From: Kribbella italica
Lineage (GTDB): Bacteria > Actinomycetota > Actinomycetes > Propionibacteriales > Kribbellaceae
Assembly (NCBI RefSeq): GCF_014205135.1
Contig: NZ_JACHMY010000001.1
Span: forward strand, 1,178,001-1,242,000
DNA: 64,000 nucleotides
Reading direction: 5' to 3'
Below are positions 1 through 9,980 of the stretch, in pieces (position 1 is the stretch's first letter; every line of letters begins with the position of its first letter). The notes below the pieces were generated by a model. It did not search any database. It was not told the origin of the DNA and was given only the letters and a program-made list of their open reading frames with translations. The translations under genes and the position numbers were made by a program.

Positions 1-946
1 GCGCGAACCTGGCCTGTTCGTCCGCCGTCACCGTCTCCGGTGCGCCGGACAGCTTCTTGTAGGTCAGCGACGCGACGCCGGCCTGACCCTCGAACCGCGG
101 GTGGTAGTTGAACGCCCGCAGCAGGTTGACGTCCTTGCCCTGGATCCACGCCTGGCCGTCGGGGGCGCAGGCGTCGTGGCCGGTCGACGGCCCGAAGGTG
201 TCGAGGTACTGCGCCCCGGCCGCCTTCGCGGCGTTCGAGACCGCCTTGTTGAGCTCCTGCTCGATCGAGTACAGATAGCCGTAGTCGCCGTCGGCGAACG
301 GCAGGATGTCCGGGCAGGTGCCCTTCTCCGGCGCGATCTTCGGGTACCCGATCAGGACCACGGTCGCCTTCGGCGAGCGCACCTTGATCGCCTTGGCGAC
401 CTCGGTGATCCGGCCCTGGGTCTTGGCGATGTCGGCCTTCAGGGTGTCGACGCCGTCGACGGTGAAGCGCTCCTTGCAGGGCGCGCCCGCGGGGTCGCTG
501 TCGCGCAGCTTCGGGCAGGTGTCGATGATGCGGCCGAACACGCCGAAGTCGTTGCCGCCGATCCCGAGCGTGACCAGGTCGGTGTCCGGTGTCAGCGCGT
601 CGAACTGCGGCGCGGCGACGCCCAGCGGCGTGCTCTGCGGCGTGGTCATGTGGGTGGTGTCGGCGCCGCCGCAGCTGACGTCGGTGAAGCGGTAGATGTG
701 CAGCATGCCCGCGAGCAGCTTGGGGTAGTTGCTGGTCGAGCGCAGGCAGCCCAGCGAGAGCAGCTCCGGCAGCGGCACCAGCGGTGCGGAGGTGTAGGAG
801 TCACCGAGCGCGACGTACTTGCTGTACGACGCCTTCGGGGTGACCGGGGACCGGTCCGGCGCGGTGGCCTGGGCGGGGCCGGTGACCGACACCGCGCCGA
901 GGGTGGCCAGCGTGGTGAACACGGCGACTGCACGGGAAAGCTTCAC
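1..946 (-). CDS. Secreted SGNH/GDSL-family hydrolase (C-terminus cut by window edge)
   Basis: An extracellular esterase/lipase of the SGNH superfamily is likely. Translation from a GTG at 946 (GGAGG-type ribosome site at 951-955) gives an N-terminal signal peptide ending near an AQATA cleavage site. It then shows the block I motif GDSY with the nucleophilic serine, the block III motif GGNDF, and near the end NYHPRFEGQ, which carries the usual catalytic histidine. The order and spacing fit the actinomycete secreted GDSL lipase group (family knowledge). About 315 codons are present and the extreme C-terminus runs off the window. The gene diverges from ribF across about 115 bases. The natural substrate (lipid or other ester) cannot be told from sequence. 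Confidence 0.88.
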   Translation of the reverse strand, partial: MKLSRAVAVFTTLATLGAVSVTGPAQATAPDRSPVTPKASYSKYVALGDSYTSAPLVPLPELLSLGCLRSTSNYPKLLAGMLHIYRFTDVSCGGADTTHMTTPQSTPLGVAAPQFDALTPDTDLVTLGIGGNDFGVFGRIIDTCPKLRDSDPAGAPCKERFTVDGVDTLKADIAKTQGRITEVAKAIKVRSPKATVVLIGYPKIAPEKGTCPDILPFADGDYGYLYSIEQELNKAVSNAAKAAGAQYLDTFGPSTGHDACAPDGQAWIQGKDVNLLRAFNYHPRFEGQAGVASLTYKKLSGAPETVTADEQARFA

Positions 947-1062
947 TTGACCTCCGGGAAGTGACAGTGCGGCCCACAGTAAGTTGAGTCACCGGCCGAT
1001 TACAAGGGGTGACCGGGGACCTGGTGCAACAGGCCCGGAGCTTTCGTGGAATCCTTCTGCCT

Positions 1063-2034
1063 ATGCGTGTCTGGCACGGTTTGGACGAAGTGGGCCCTGA
1101 CTACGGTCCGTCGGTCGTCACCATCGGCAACTTCGACGGCGTGCACCGCGGCCACCAGGAGGTGCTGGCGCACGCCCGCGCGCGGGCCGAGCAGCTCGGT
1201 GGTCTGCCGGTGGTCGCGCTCACCTTCGACCCGCACCCGATGGCCGTGCTGCGCCCCGACAAGGCGCCCGCGACGATCAGCGAGCCGGAGGAGCGGGCCA
1301 AGCTGCTCGGCGACGCCGGGGCCGACGCGGTGCTCATCCTGCCGTTCGACAAGGAGACGTCGAACTGGTCGCCCCAGGAGTTCATCGACCGCGTCCTGGT
1401 CGGCACCCTGCACGTCCAGGCCGTCGTCGTCGGCGAGAACTTCCGGTTCGGCCACAAGGCGGCCGGGCACGTCGACACCCTGGTCGAGGCGGGGGCCGCG
1501 GCCGGGTTCGAGGTCGAGGGCCTCGCGCTGCGCGGTGAGGGCCAGCCCTGGTCGTCGACGTACGTCCGGGAGCTGATCGCGGCCGGCGACGTCGAGAAGG
1601 TCGCGGTCGCGCTGGGCCGCCCGTTGCGGGTCGTCGGCACGGTGGTCGAGGGCGACAAGCGCGGCCGCGAGCTCGGCTACCCGACCGCGAACATCCCGGC
1701 CGAGTCCGGGTCCGCGATCCCGCTCGACGGCGTGTACGCCGGATGGCTGCGCGTGCTCGAGCCGGCGCCCGGCGCTCCGGCGTACGGCGATGCCTTCCCG
1801 GCCGCGATCAGCGTCGGCAGCAACCCGACGTTCGACGGGATCGACCGCCGGGTCGAGTCGTACGTGCTGGACCGCGACGACCTGGAGCTGTACGGCTCGC
1901 GGGTCGCGGTGGACTTCGTGGCCCGGCTGCGTGGCTCGCAGATCCGCTTCGACACGATCGAGGCGCTGCTGGTCCAGATGAAGACCGACGTCGACCAGGC
2001 GCGGCGCCTGCTGACGGGGGACACCCCAGGGTGA
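1063..2034 (+). CDS. ribF: Bifunctional riboflavin kinase / FMN adenylyltransferase
   Basis: This cytoplasmic enzyme makes FMN from riboflavin and then FAD. The N-terminal adenylyltransferase half has TIGNFDGVHRGHQ (about residues 20-32). The C-terminal flavokinase half has GDKRGRELGYPTAN and SVGSNPTFDG. Its 323 residues match the family. The ATG at 1063 (MRVWHG) is chosen because homologues start there; an in-frame GTG at 1009 would add 18 unrelated residues. No good ribosome site precedes 1063, and an AATCCT about 7 bases upstream may be a -10 element for a leaderless transcript (inference). rpsO follows after 121 bases. Confidence 0.96.
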   Translation: MRVWHGLDEVGPDYGPSVVTIGNFDGVHRGHQEVLAHARARAEQLGGLPVVALTFDPHPMAVLRPDKAPATISEPEERAKLLGDAGADAVLILPFDKETSNWSPQEFIDRVLVGTLHVQAVVVGENFRFGHKAAGHVDTLVEAGAAAGFEVEGLALRGEGQPWSSTYVRELIAAGDVEKVAVALGRPLRVVGTVVEGDKRGRELGYPTANIPAESGSAIPLDGVYAGWLRVLEPAPGAPAYGDAFPAAISVGSNPTFDGIDRRVESYVLDRDDLELYGSRVAVDFVARLRGSQIRFDTIEALLVQMKTDVDQARRLLTGDTPG

Positions 2035-2155
2035 TTAGGGCGGCCTGTCCACAGGCTGATACCCTGGCTGCTGCCGTCTGAACGGCCGCGGATCGAGAGT
2101 GCCCGGGTGACAAAAGCCCCGGTGCGCCGCGCAACGGACATCGAGAGGATCAATA

Positions 2156-2428
2156 GTGTCGTCTGCCAATCCTGAGGCGAAGAAGAAGATCATCGGCGAG
2201 TACGCCCTGACCGAGGGCGACACCGGTTCCCCCGAGGTCCAGGTCGCGCTGCTCACGCACCGCATCGCCGACCTGACCGAGCACCTGAAGGAGCACAAGC
2301 ACGACCACCACAGCCGTCGTGGCCTGCTGCTCCTGGTCGGTCAGCGCCGCCGGCTGCTGAACTACCTGGCGAAGAAGGACATCAACCGCTACCGGTCCCT
2401 GATCGAGCGGCTGGGTCTGCGCCGATGA
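2156..2428 (+). CDS. rpsO: 30S ribosomal protein S15
   Basis: This is a primary 16S rRNA-binding protein of the small subunit platform. The 90-residue product is full length and has the S15 signature regions [14 protein letters not shown] and [17 protein letters not shown]. It starts at GTG with a GAGAGGA ribosome site about 8 bases upstream. It is followed by a strong hairpin and then pnp, the classic rpsO-pnp pairing in bacteria. In Streptomyces this pair is co-transcribed and processed by RNase III (established knowledge), so the same is expected here. Confidence 0.98.
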   Translation: MSSANPEAKKKIIGEYALTEGDTGSPEVQVALLTHRIADLTEHLKEHKHDHHSRRGLLLLVGQRRRLLNYLAKKDINRYRSLIERLGLRR

Positions 2429-2434
2429 CGTCGT

Positions 2435-2469
2435 GAGAAGCGGCCACCGCACCCCGGTGGCCGCTTCTC
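2435..2469 (+). terminator. Strong hairpin after rpsO (terminator / RNase III site)
   Basis: A perfect 15-bp stem (GAGAAGCGGCCACCG and its complement) encloses a 5-base loop, starting 6 bases after the rpsO stop. No U-tract follows, so it may attenuate transcription or act as an RNase III processing site in the rpsO-pnp transcript rather than as a full stop. Confidence 0.85.
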
Positions 2470-2675
2470 GCGTATCCGTGCCCAAGTGTTCGAAAGGGCA
2501 TGGAACAAACTGAATAGCTAAAACGACAACGAGACGACGCGACCCGCGTACCGGGACGACGACCGGTCCTCGGTAGTGGCCTTCGGGACGGACCGTCCCG
2601 CGGGCCTCGATCGAAGACCGGCACACCCCCGGAGCCCGCGCCTCACGTCGTCTCAGAGTGAGAGAGGGGTATCCC
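2470..2675 (+). promoter_or_regulatory. pnp leader region
   Basis: This 206-base untranslated stretch lies between the rpsO hairpin and pnp. It contains a small tight inverted repeat GGGACGG-A-CCGTCCC at 2585-2599. In other actinomycetes pnp has its own promoter here and the leader is structured (family knowledge). I could not fix a convincing -35/-10 pair. Confidence 0.45.
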
Positions 2676-4934
2676 GTGTCGGGATCCACCAACGCGCCCA
2701 TGGAGGGCGCACAGTACGCCGAAGCCGTGATCGACAACGGCAGCTTCGGCACCCGCACCATCCGCTTCGAGACGGGCCGTCTGGCCCAGCAGGCGGCCGG
2801 CTCGGCCGCCGCCTACCTCGACGGCGACACGATGGTGCTCTCGGCCACCACGGCCAGCAAGAAGCCCAAGGACCAGTTCGACTTCTTCCCGCTGACGGTG
2901 GACGTCGAGGAGCGGATGTACGCCGCCGGCCGCATCCCGGGCTCGTTCTTCCGTCGCGAGGGTCGCCCCTCCGAGGAAGCCATCCTGACCTGCCGGCTGA
3001 TCGACCGCCCGCTGCGGCCGTCGTTCGTCTCCGGCCTGCGTAACGAGATCCAGGTCGTCATCACCGTCCTGGCGCTGAACCCGGACAAGCTGTACGACGT
3101 CCTGGCGATCAACGCCGCGTCGATGTCCACCCAGATCGCCGGGCTGCCGTTCTCGGGCCCGATCGGCGCCACCCGCGTCGCGCTGATCGACAAGCAGTGG
3201 GTCGCGTTCCCGACGCACACCGAGCTCGAGGACGCCGTCTTCGACATGGTGGTCGCCGGTCGCGTCACCGACACCGGTGACGTCGCGATCATGATGGTCG
3301 AGGCCGAGTCCACGCCGGGCACCTTCGACGCCGTTGCCGCCGGCAAGCAGGCGCCGACCGAGGAGATCGTGGCCGAGGGCCTCGAGGCCTCGAAGGGCTT
3401 CATCAAGACGCTGGTCGAGGCGCAGGCCGCGCTGGCCGCCGCCGCGTCCAAGCCGACCGGTGAGTTCCCGGTCTTCCCGGACTACCAGGACGACGCGTTC
3501 GCCGCCGTCGAGGCCGAGGCGACCGAGGAGCTGACCCAGGCCCTCGCGATCACCGGCAAGCACGACCGCGACGACGCCACCGACGCCGTCAAGGCCGCCG
3601 TGGTCGCCAAGCTGGCCGAGTCCTTCGAGGGACGTGAGAAGGAGCTGTCCGCGGCCTTCCGCTCGCTGACCAAGAAGCTCGTCCGCAACCGCGTGCTGAC
3701 CGAGAAGATCCGGATGGACGGTCGCGGTCTGGCCGACATCCGCCCGCTCAAGGCGCAGGTCAAGGTGCTGCCGCGGGTGCACGGCTCAGCGATCTTCGAG
3801 CGCGGCGAGACCCAGATCATGGGTGTCACCACGCTGAACATGCTCCGGATGGAGCAGCAGCTGGACACGCTGTCGCCGGAGACGCGCAAGCGCTACATGC
3901 ACAACTACAACTTCCCGCCGTACTCGACCGGTGAGACCGGCCGGGTGGGTTCGCCCAAGCGTCGCGAGATCGGTCACGGTGCGCTCGCCGAGCGCGCCCT
4001 CGTGCCGGTGCTGCCGTCGCGCGAGGACTTCCCGTACGCGCTGCGCCAGGTCTCCGAGGCGCTCGGCTCGAACGGCTCCACCTCGATGGGTTCGGTCTGC
4101 GCCTCGACGCTGTCGCTGCTGTCGGCCGGTGTGCCGCTGAAGGCGCCGGTCGCGGGCATCGCGATGGGCCTCATCTCCGGTGAGGTCAACGGCGAGACCG
4201 AGTACGTCGCGCTGACCGACATCCTGGGCGCGGAGGACGCGTTCGGCGACATGGACTTCAAGGTCGCCGGCACGAAGGACTTCGTCACCGCCCTGCAGCT
4301 GGACACCAAGCTGGACGGCATCCCGGCCAGCGTCCTGGCCGGTGCGCTGACCCAGGCCAAGGAAGCCCGCCTGACCATCCTGGACGTGATGTCGAAGGCC
4401 ATCGACGCGCCGGGTGAGATGAGCGAGTTCGCGCCGCGGGTCATCTCGGTGAAGGTCCCTGTCGACAAGATCGGGGAGGTCATCGGCCCGAAGGGCAAGA
4501 TGATCAACCAGATCACCGACGAGACCGGTGCCGACATCTCCATCGAGGACGACGGCACGGTGTACATCGGTGCGACGGACGGCCCCTCGGCCGACGCGGC
4601 GCGCGCGATGATCAACGCGATCGCCAACCCGACCATGCCGGAGAAGGGCGAGCGCTACCTGGGCACGGTCGTGAAGACGACCAACTTCGGGGCGTTCATC
4701 AGCCTGCTGCCGGGCAAGGACGGTCTGCTGCACATCTCGAAGCTGCGCCCGCTGGCCGGTGGCAAGCGCGTCGAGGCGGTCGAGGACCTGCTGTCCGTCG
4801 GCCAGAAGCTGCAGGTCGAGATCGCCGAGATCGACGACCGGGGCAAGCTGTCGCTGATCCCCGTCATCGAGGGCGAAGAGGGCGACAAGGCTGACGAGAA
4901 GGCCGACGACGCAGAGGTCGCTGCCGCCGAGTGA
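2676..4934 (+). CDS. pnp: Polynucleotide phosphorylase (PNPase)
   Basis: This is a phosphorolytic 3'-5' exoribonuclease and RNA-tailing enzyme. The 752 residues show two RNase PH-like domains (about 10-230 and 340-560), a KH domain around 590-640 ([15 protein letters not shown]) and an S1 domain from about 655 ([14 protein letters not shown]), followed by an acidic tail. The GTG at 2676 is preferred because a GAGAGAGGGG ribosome site lies about 7 bases upstream; an ATG at 2701 also matches where some homologues begin. It overlaps the following M16 peptidase gene by 4 bases, so the two are probably translationally coupled. Confidence 0.97.
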   Translation: MSGSTNAPMEGAQYAEAVIDNGSFGTRTIRFETGRLAQQAAGSAAAYLDGDTMVLSATTASKKPKDQFDFFPLTVDVEERMYAAGRIPGSFFRREGRPSEEAILTCRLIDRPLRPSFVSGLRNEIQVVITVLALNPDKLYDVLAINAASMSTQIAGLPFSGPIGATRVALIDKQWVAFPTHTELEDAVFDMVVAGRVTDTGDVAIMMVEAESTPGTFDAVAAGKQAPTEEIVAEGLEASKGFIKTLVEAQAALAAAASKPTGEFPVFPDYQDDAFAAVEAEATEELTQALAITGKHDRDDATDAVKAAVVAKLAESFEGREKELSAAFRSLTKKLVRNRVLTEKIRMDGRGLADIRPLKAQVKVLPRVHGSAIFERGETQIMGVTTLNMLRMEQQLDTLSPETRKRYMHNYNFPPYSTGETGRVGSPKRREIGHGALAERALVPVLPSREDFPYALRQVSEALGSNGSTSMGSVCASTLSLLSAGVPLKAPVAGIAMGLISGEVNGETEYVALTDILGAEDAFGDMDFKVAGTKDFVTALQLDTKLDGIPASVLAGALTQAKEARLTILDVMSKAIDAPGEMSEFAPRVISVKVPVDKIGEVIGPKGKMINQITDETGADISIEDDGTVYIGATDGPSADAARAMINAIANPTMPEKGERYLGTVVKTTNFGAFISLLPGKDGLLHISKLRPLAGGKRVEAVEDLLSVGQKLQVEIAEIDDRGKLSLIPVIEGEEGDKADEKADDAEVAAAE

Positions 4935-6244
4935 GTCGAGCTACCACCAGCACGTTGCTGAGCCCGGAGCAGGGCGGTCCCGTCAAACGGACCGTCCTGC
5001 CCTCCGGGCTCCGCGTGCTCTCCCAGTCCGTACCGGGCTTCCGCTCGGTCACCTTCGGCGTGTGGGTCGGGGTCGGTTCGCGCGACGAACCGGTGCAGCT
5101 GTCCGGCGCCACGCACTTCCTCGAGCACCTGCTGTTCAAGGGCACCGAGCGCCGTGACGCGCTGGAGATCTCCGCGTCGCTGGACGCCGTCGGTGGGGAG
5201 ATGAACGCCTTCACCGGCAAGGAGTACACCTGCTACTACGCGCGGGTGCTGGACTCCGACCTCCCGCTGGCCGTCGACGTGATCTGCGACATGATCACCT
5301 CGGCGACGCTGACGCCGGCCGACGTCGAGTCCGAGCGGGACGTGATCGACGAAGAGATCGCGATGCACGCCGACGAGACCTCCGACCACATCCACGACCT
5401 GTTCGCCGAGCAGCTGTGGGGCCCGACGCCGCTCGGCCGCTCCATCACCGGTACGCCGGAGTCGGTCGCCGGGCTGACCCGCCGTCAGGTGATCGGCTGG
5501 TACCGGCGCCGCTACCGCCCGGAGAACATCGTCGTCTCGGTGGCCGGCAACGTGGAGCACGCCGACGTCGTTCGCCTGGTCCGCAAGGCGTTCGAGCGGC
5601 ACTGGGCGACCGGCGAGGCCGAGCCCGCACCGGTGCGCAAGGGATCGGGGCGCCGCCTCCCGACGTACGGGGGAGTGCAGGTCCACCACCGCGACGTCGA
5701 GCAGGCGCACCTGGTGCTCGGCATGCCGGGGCTCGTGCGCAACGACGAGCGGCGGTACGTCGCCGGCGTACTGCACGGGATCGTCGGCGGCGGGATGTCG
5801 TCGCGGTTGTTCCAGGAGGTCCGCGAGAAGCGCGGCCTGGCCTACTCGGTGTTCACCTTCGGTTCGGCGTACGCGGACACCGGCATGGTCGGGGTCTACG
5901 CGGGCTGCCTGCCGAAGAAGGCGCCGGAGGTGCTGGAGGTCGTCCGGTCCGAGCTGAGCACGCTCGCGGCCGGGGGCATCACGCCCGACGAGCTGCTCCG
6001 CGGCAAGGGCCAGATGCGTGGCTCGGTCGTGATGGGCATGGAGGACACCGGGGCCAAGATGACCCGGATCGCCAAGGCCGAGCTCGTGTACGGCGAACTG
6101 CCGACCGTCGACGAGATCCTCGACCGCATCGACGCGGTCACCCTGGACGACGTCCACCAGCTCGCCACCGAGCTGTACGCCGGGACGCCGGCCCTCACCG
6201 TGATGGGCCCGTTCGACGAGGACACCCACCAGTTCGACCTCTGA
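4931..6244 (+). CDS. M16 family zinc metallopeptidase
   Basis: This is a pitrilysin/mitochondrial-processing-peptidase-like protein, 437 residues. The inverted zinc motif HFLEH (about residues 61-65) is present, with the downstream acidic ligand region DVIDEEI near residue 140 at the expected spacing. The C-terminal half has the typical [22 protein letters not shown] block. It starts at GTG inside the pnp stop (GTGA overlap), the same coupling seen in other actinomycetes. The substrate is unknown; a role in processing small peptides or signal peptides is only inference. A strong hairpin starts within its stop codon. Confidence 0.93.
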   Translation: MSRATTSTLLSPEQGGPVKRTVLPSGLRVLSQSVPGFRSVTFGVWVGVGSRDEPVQLSGATHFLEHLLFKGTERRDALEISASLDAVGGEMNAFTGKEYTCYYARVLDSDLPLAVDVICDMITSATLTPADVESERDVIDEEIAMHADETSDHIHDLFAEQLWGPTPLGRSITGTPESVAGLTRRQVIGWYRRRYRPENIVVSVAGNVEHADVVRLVRKAFERHWATGEAEPAPVRKGSGRRLPTYGGVQVHHRDVEQAHLVLGMPGLVRNDERRYVAGVLHGIVGGGMSSRLFQEVREKRGLAYSVFTFGSAYADTGMVGVYAGCLPKKAPEVLEVVRSELSTLAAGGITPDELLRGKGQMRGSVVMGMEDTGAKMTRIAKAELVYGELPTVDEILDRIDAVTLDDVHQLATELYAGTPALTVMGPFDEDTHQFDL

Positions 6245-6278
6245 GTGGCGTATCGTCGCTCCCAGCGATACGTCACTC
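6243..6278 (+). terminator. Hairpin terminator after the M16 peptidase gene
   Basis: GAGTG-G-CGTATCG pairs with CGATACG-T-CACTC (13 pairs including one G-T) around a 10-base loop. It begins in the stop codon, closing the pnp operon. Confidence 0.8.
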
Positions 6279-6386
6279 GTTATCTGCCTCTGGATTCGCT
6301 GAACAGAATCACATCGCACTTAGCGGCCTTCGTGTCCCGCCGGCTGAGCCGGCTGGGACTTCGGCCTGCGATGAAAGAGGACCTGC

Positions 6387-8135
6387 ATGTCCGGACTGTC
6401 GACCCGTGAAGCCCTCCGGGACTCTGCTCGTACTGCTGCTGAATCACTCGAGGACGCCGCCCGCTGGGCGCGCGGCTGGCTGGCCGTGTCGGCGGCGCTG
6501 CTGCTCGCGCAGGCCGCGCTGCCCGCGGCGCAGGTGGTGTTCCTCGAGCGACTGGTCGACAGTCTGTCGGCCGGCCAGCCGTCGTGGGGGCCGTTGCTGG
6601 GCCTGACGGCGGTGGTCGGCGCGATGTACCCGCTCGGGCAAATCGGGCTGGCGGCGACACAGCGCATGGCTCTGCGGCTCCGGCTGCGGTACCGCGTGGA
6701 TCTCGCGCACGCAGCCGCTCGGCTGGCGCCGAGCCGGTTGGCCCGGGCCGATGTGACGACGGACCTGGAAGCCAGCCAGGCGGCCACCGCCGTGATGGAC
6801 GTGGTGGCGGGCAGGACCTTGCAGGTGCTCGGGGCCGGTGTGACCTCGGTGGTGCTGTGCGCCGTGGTGTGGGAGATCAACCCGGTGTCCGGTCTTCTGG
6901 TTCTCGCCGCGCTGGTGCCGACCGTGCTCGCGTTCACCGGTATCTCACGGATGGAGGCCCGCGGGTGGCCGCTGGTCGCCACTGCCGACCGGCGGGCGGC
7001 GTACGCGACCGAGCAACTCGTCCAGCAACGCCCAGGGACCGAACTGGCGGTGCTGGGCACGGGCGGGAAAGTCGCGGAGTTGATCGCCGGGCGACGGACC
7101 GAGGCGACCAAGGTTCTGGACCGGATGATCGGCTCGGCGATGCTGTGGGAGTTCGCGGCGGCTCTGGCGACCGCTGCGCTCTTCGGCGGAGCGCTGGTCG
7201 CACTCGTGCGGGGTGGAGCATCAGGAGCCGGCACCGCGGCCGCGGTGGCCGGCACGATCTCCGGCCTGAACGCGATCCGCCTGTGTGGGTACGCGTTCGG
7301 CACGATCATCACGGCGTCCCCGCAGGCGCGGATCTACCGGCGGTTCGTCGCCTCGGTCCCGCCGGCCGCACCGCAGCTCGTGGTCCGCGACGTCGGATCG
7401 CTCGAGCTCGACAGCGTGAGCTTCACCTATCCCGGCGCCGATCGGCCGGCGCTGCGCGACGTCTCGATCCGGGCGGAGCGCGGCGAGATGATCGCGCTGG
7501 TCGGCGTCAACGGCGCCGGGAAGACGACCGCGGTCAACACGCTCGTCGGGATGCTGACGCCGTCCACCGGCCGCGTGCTGCTCGACGGCCGCGACGCCGC
7601 CGCCCTGACCGAGCCGGAGCGGCTCGGCCACTTCGGCCTGCTGGTGCAGGAGTTCGGCAAGTTCGAGTTCGGCCTGCGGGACATCGTCGCGCTCGGTGCG
7701 CCGGGCCCGGTCACCGACGACGCCGTACGACGTGCGCTGGAGTCGGCCGAGGCGCAGACCTTCACCGGACGGATGCCGGACGGCCTCGGCACCCAGCTCG
7801 GTCAGCAGTGGGGCGGAACGGGAGTCTCCGGCGGCCAGTGGCAGCGCCTCGCGCTGGCCCGGATCTACCTGCGCGGCGCCGGCGTCTGGATCCTCGACGA
7901 ACCGACCTCGGCGATCGACGCCGAGGCGGAGCGGGAGATCTTCTCCGAACTGCGCCGGACCCGGCACGAGCGGATCACCGTCGTGGTGTCGCACCGGGCC
8001 TGGACGCTGCGGGAGCTGGACCGGATCTACGTGCTCGACGAGGGCGTCGTGGTCCAGGAGGGCCGGTACGACGAACTGCTCGCAGCGGACGGCGGACGGT
8101 TCGCGGAGATGTTTCGGGACCAGATGAAAAAGTGA
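6387..8135 (+). CDS. ABC half-transporter (membrane + ATPase, exporter type)
   Basis: This 582-residue protein has an N-terminal six-helix type membrane region (about 1-330) fused to an ATPase. The ATPase shows Walker A GVNGAGKTT (about residue 372), signature SGGQWQR (about 480), Walker B VWILDEPTS (about 500) and an H-loop VVSHR. This is the exporter (ABCB/MsbA-like) domain order, so it probably works as a homodimer. The signature and flanks resemble transporters found beside peptide natural-product genes, but no biosynthetic gene lies next to it. A peptide importer operon follows, so a peptide or lipid substrate is possible (inference). Confidence 0.88.
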   Translation: MSGLSTREALRDSARTAAESLEDAARWARGWLAVSAALLLAQAALPAAQVVFLERLVDSLSAGQPSWGPLLGLTAVVGAMYPLGQIGLAATQRMALRLRLRYRVDLAHAAARLAPSRLARADVTTDLEASQAATAVMDVVAGRTLQVLGAGVTSVVLCAVVWEINPVSGLLVLAALVPTVLAFTGISRMEARGWPLVATADRRAAYATEQLVQQRPGTELAVLGTGGKVAELIAGRRTEATKVLDRMIGSAMLWEFAAALATAALFGGALVALVRGGASGAGTAAAVAGTISGLNAIRLCGYAFGTIITASPQARIYRRFVASVPPAAPQLVVRDVGSLELDSVSFTYPGADRPALRDVSIRAERGEMIALVGVNGAGKTTAVNTLVGMLTPSTGRVLLDGRDAAALTEPERLGHFGLLVQEFGKFEFGLRDIVALGAPGPVTDDAVRRALESAEAQTFTGRMPDGLGTQLGQQWGGTGVSGGQWQRLALARIYLRGAGVWILDEPTSAIDAEAEREIFSELRRTRHERITVVVSHRAWTLRELDRIYVLDEGVVVQEGRYDELLAADGGRFAEMFRDQMKK

Positions 8136-8270
8136 GCTGTCATCTGATGACTTCGGGTCGGTGGGCGGGCTATGGTCGAGGCGGAGGCCTGTGAAGTGGC
8201 CGGGTGCTCTGAGGTCTTCACTGACCGTGTCTCCGAGTAACTTCCTTGTTACGTCAGCCGTTTTTGTTGC

Positions 8271-8284
8271 TGACAACGTTGACA
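8271..8284. promoter_or_regulatory. Palindrome with central CG upstream of the peptide ABC operon
   Basis: TGACAACGTTGACA is a 14-base palindrome with one mismatched pair and a central CG, the form typical of LacI-family operators. Its right half, TTGACA (8279-8284), also matches a -35 box, 80 bases before the substrate-binding protein gene. I see no good -10 at the expected spacing, so this is tentative. Confidence 0.35.
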
Positions 8285-8363
8285 TGCGCAGTAACGACCA
8301 GCCAACATGGCGACCACATTCCGCCCGCCCTAGCGGCCCTCCGCCGAGGAAGTTGGTTCGACC

Positions 8364-9980
8364 GTGCGACGTACGACTGGTGTTGTGGGGGTCACGCTGG
8401 GGCTCGCCCTGGTGCTCGGCGCCTGCGGTGACGGCAACAGCGGCAGTGGGGACGGCGGCGCGGGAGGTGGCGCGAAGAGTGCGGTGATCGCGATCGCCGC
8501 CGACCCGCTGGAGTACATCAACCCGCTGAACGAGAACGGCAGCCCCGGGATCCAGATCGCGCAGGCGATGTTCGCGCCACTGGTGGCGACCGATCCGGGC
8601 ACGGGCAAGACGGTCAACGTGCTGGCCGACTCGGTCACACCGGACAAGACCAGCCAGACCTGGACGATCAAGCTGAAGCCGGGCAACACGTTCCAGAACG
8701 GCCAGAAGCTGACCGCCAAGGACTACGTCGACAGCTGGAACCTGACCGCCCAGGGCTCGACCGCGTGGAAGAACAACGGGTTCTTCTCCAAGGTCGAGGG
8801 CTACGAGGCGCTGAACCCGCCGACGCCGGACGGCGCCACGCCGAAGCCGACCTCGGTCAAGGCGCTCAGCGGCCTGAAGCAGCTCGACGACCTGACCTTC
8901 TCGGTGAAGCTCAAGGTGCCGTTCTCCCAGTTCGGCCTGACCCTGCAGTACCTCGGCCTGGCGCCGCTGCCGGAGGAGGTCCGCAAGGACCCCGACGCGT
9001 ACAAGCGCAAGCCGATCGGCAACGGCCCGTTCAAGCTGGACGGCACCTGGAACCCCGGCGACGACATCAAGCTGGTCAAGTGGGACGGCTACAAGGGCCC
9101 GAACGCCCCCGAGGCCGACGCGCTCACCTACCGCTTCATCTCGAACGCCGACACGGCGTACAACGAGTTCCTGGCCGGCACGGTCGACTTCGTCGACGTC
9201 CCGTCCACCAAGATCCAGTCGTTCAAGACCGACGCGCCCGATCAGTGGGTGACCTCGGAGAGCTCGGGGGCGAACTACCTGACCCTGCCGGCCTGGGACG
9301 CCCGGTACAAGAATCCCAAGCTGCGGCACGCGTTCTCGATGGCGATCGACCGCAAGTCGCTGTCGAACCTGGTCGGCCTGGCCACTCCGGCCAGTGGCCT
9401 GATCGCGCCGGACATCAGCGGGTACCGCGAGAACGCCTGCAAGTACTGTGATTTCGACGCGGCCAAAGCCAAGACCCTGCTCCAAGAGGCCGGCGGGTTC
9501 TCCGGCGCGGTGAACATCAGCTACAGCACCACCTCGGCCACCGGGCAGGTCTTCGCCGAGGCGATCGGCAACATGCTGCGCCAGAACCTCGGGCTGGAGG
9601 TCAAGTACACCGGCAAGCAGGGATCCGAGATCACCGAACTCGCGGACACCCGCAAGCTCGACGGCCTGCGGTTCTCCGGGTGGGGTCACGACTACCCGTC
9701 GATCGAGGACTACCTGACGCCGATGTTCAAGTCCTCCGGCGACGCGAACTTCTCCGGCTACACCAACCCCGCGCTCGACCAGATCCTGGCCAAGGGCGAC
9801 GCCGAGCCGGACCAGGACAAGGCGATCAAGCTGTACCAGCAGGCCGAGGACATCGCCCTCGAGGACATGCCGCTGATTCCCTTGTACGCCAAGCAGAACG
9901 CCTACCTGCACTCGGCCAAGATCGAGCCCCGGGTGTCGAAGTACACCGGAGTCCAGGCGCTCTACTCGACGTTCCAATGA
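8364..9980 (+). CDS. Peptide ABC transporter substrate-binding lipoprotein
   Basis: This is an extracytoplasmic solute-binding protein of the SBP_bac_5 (oligopeptide/dipeptide) family, 538 residues. The lipoprotein signal ends in LVLGAC with the lipid-bearing cysteine at about residue 21, followed by a Gly/Ser-rich linker. Family hallmarks include FQNGQKLTAKDYVDSW and the region RKSLSNLV. It starts at GTG with GAGGAAG about 12 bases upstream. It is the first gene of a five-gene operon whose members overlap by 4-8 bases. The exact ligand (oligopeptide, dipeptide or other) cannot be told. Confidence 0.93.
   Translation: MRRTTGVVGVTLGLALVLGACGDGNSGSGDGGAGGGAKSAVIAIAADPLEYINPLNENGSPGIQIAQAMFAPLVATDPGTGKTVNVLADSVTPDKTSQTWTIKLKPGNTFQNGQKLTAKDYVDSWNLTAQGSTAWKNNGFFSKVEGYEALNPPTPDGATPKPTSVKALSGLKQLDDLTFSVKLKVPFSQFGLTLQYLGLAPLPEEVRKDPDAYKRKPIGNGPFKLDGTWNPGDDIKLVKWDGYKGPNAPEADALTYRFISNADTAYNEFLAGTVDFVDVPSTKIQSFKTDAPDQWVTSESSGANYLTLPAWDARYKNPKLRHAFSMAIDRKSLSNLVGLATPASGLIAPDISGYRENACKYCDFDAAKAKTLLQEAGGFSGAVNISYSTTSATGQVFAEAIGNMLRQNLGLEVKYTGKQGSEITELADTRKLDGLRFSGWGHDYPSIEDYLTPMFKSSGDANFSGYTNPALDQILAKGDAEPDQDKAIKLYQQAEDIALEDMPLIPLYAKQNAYLHSAKIEPRVSKYTGVQALYSTFQ

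Noticed and set aside
7221..9977. Long minus-strand open frame (about 918 codons)
   Set aside because: Antisense to the ABC exporter and peptide-binding protein genes, composition is Arg/Gly/Val/Asp-rich nonsense.
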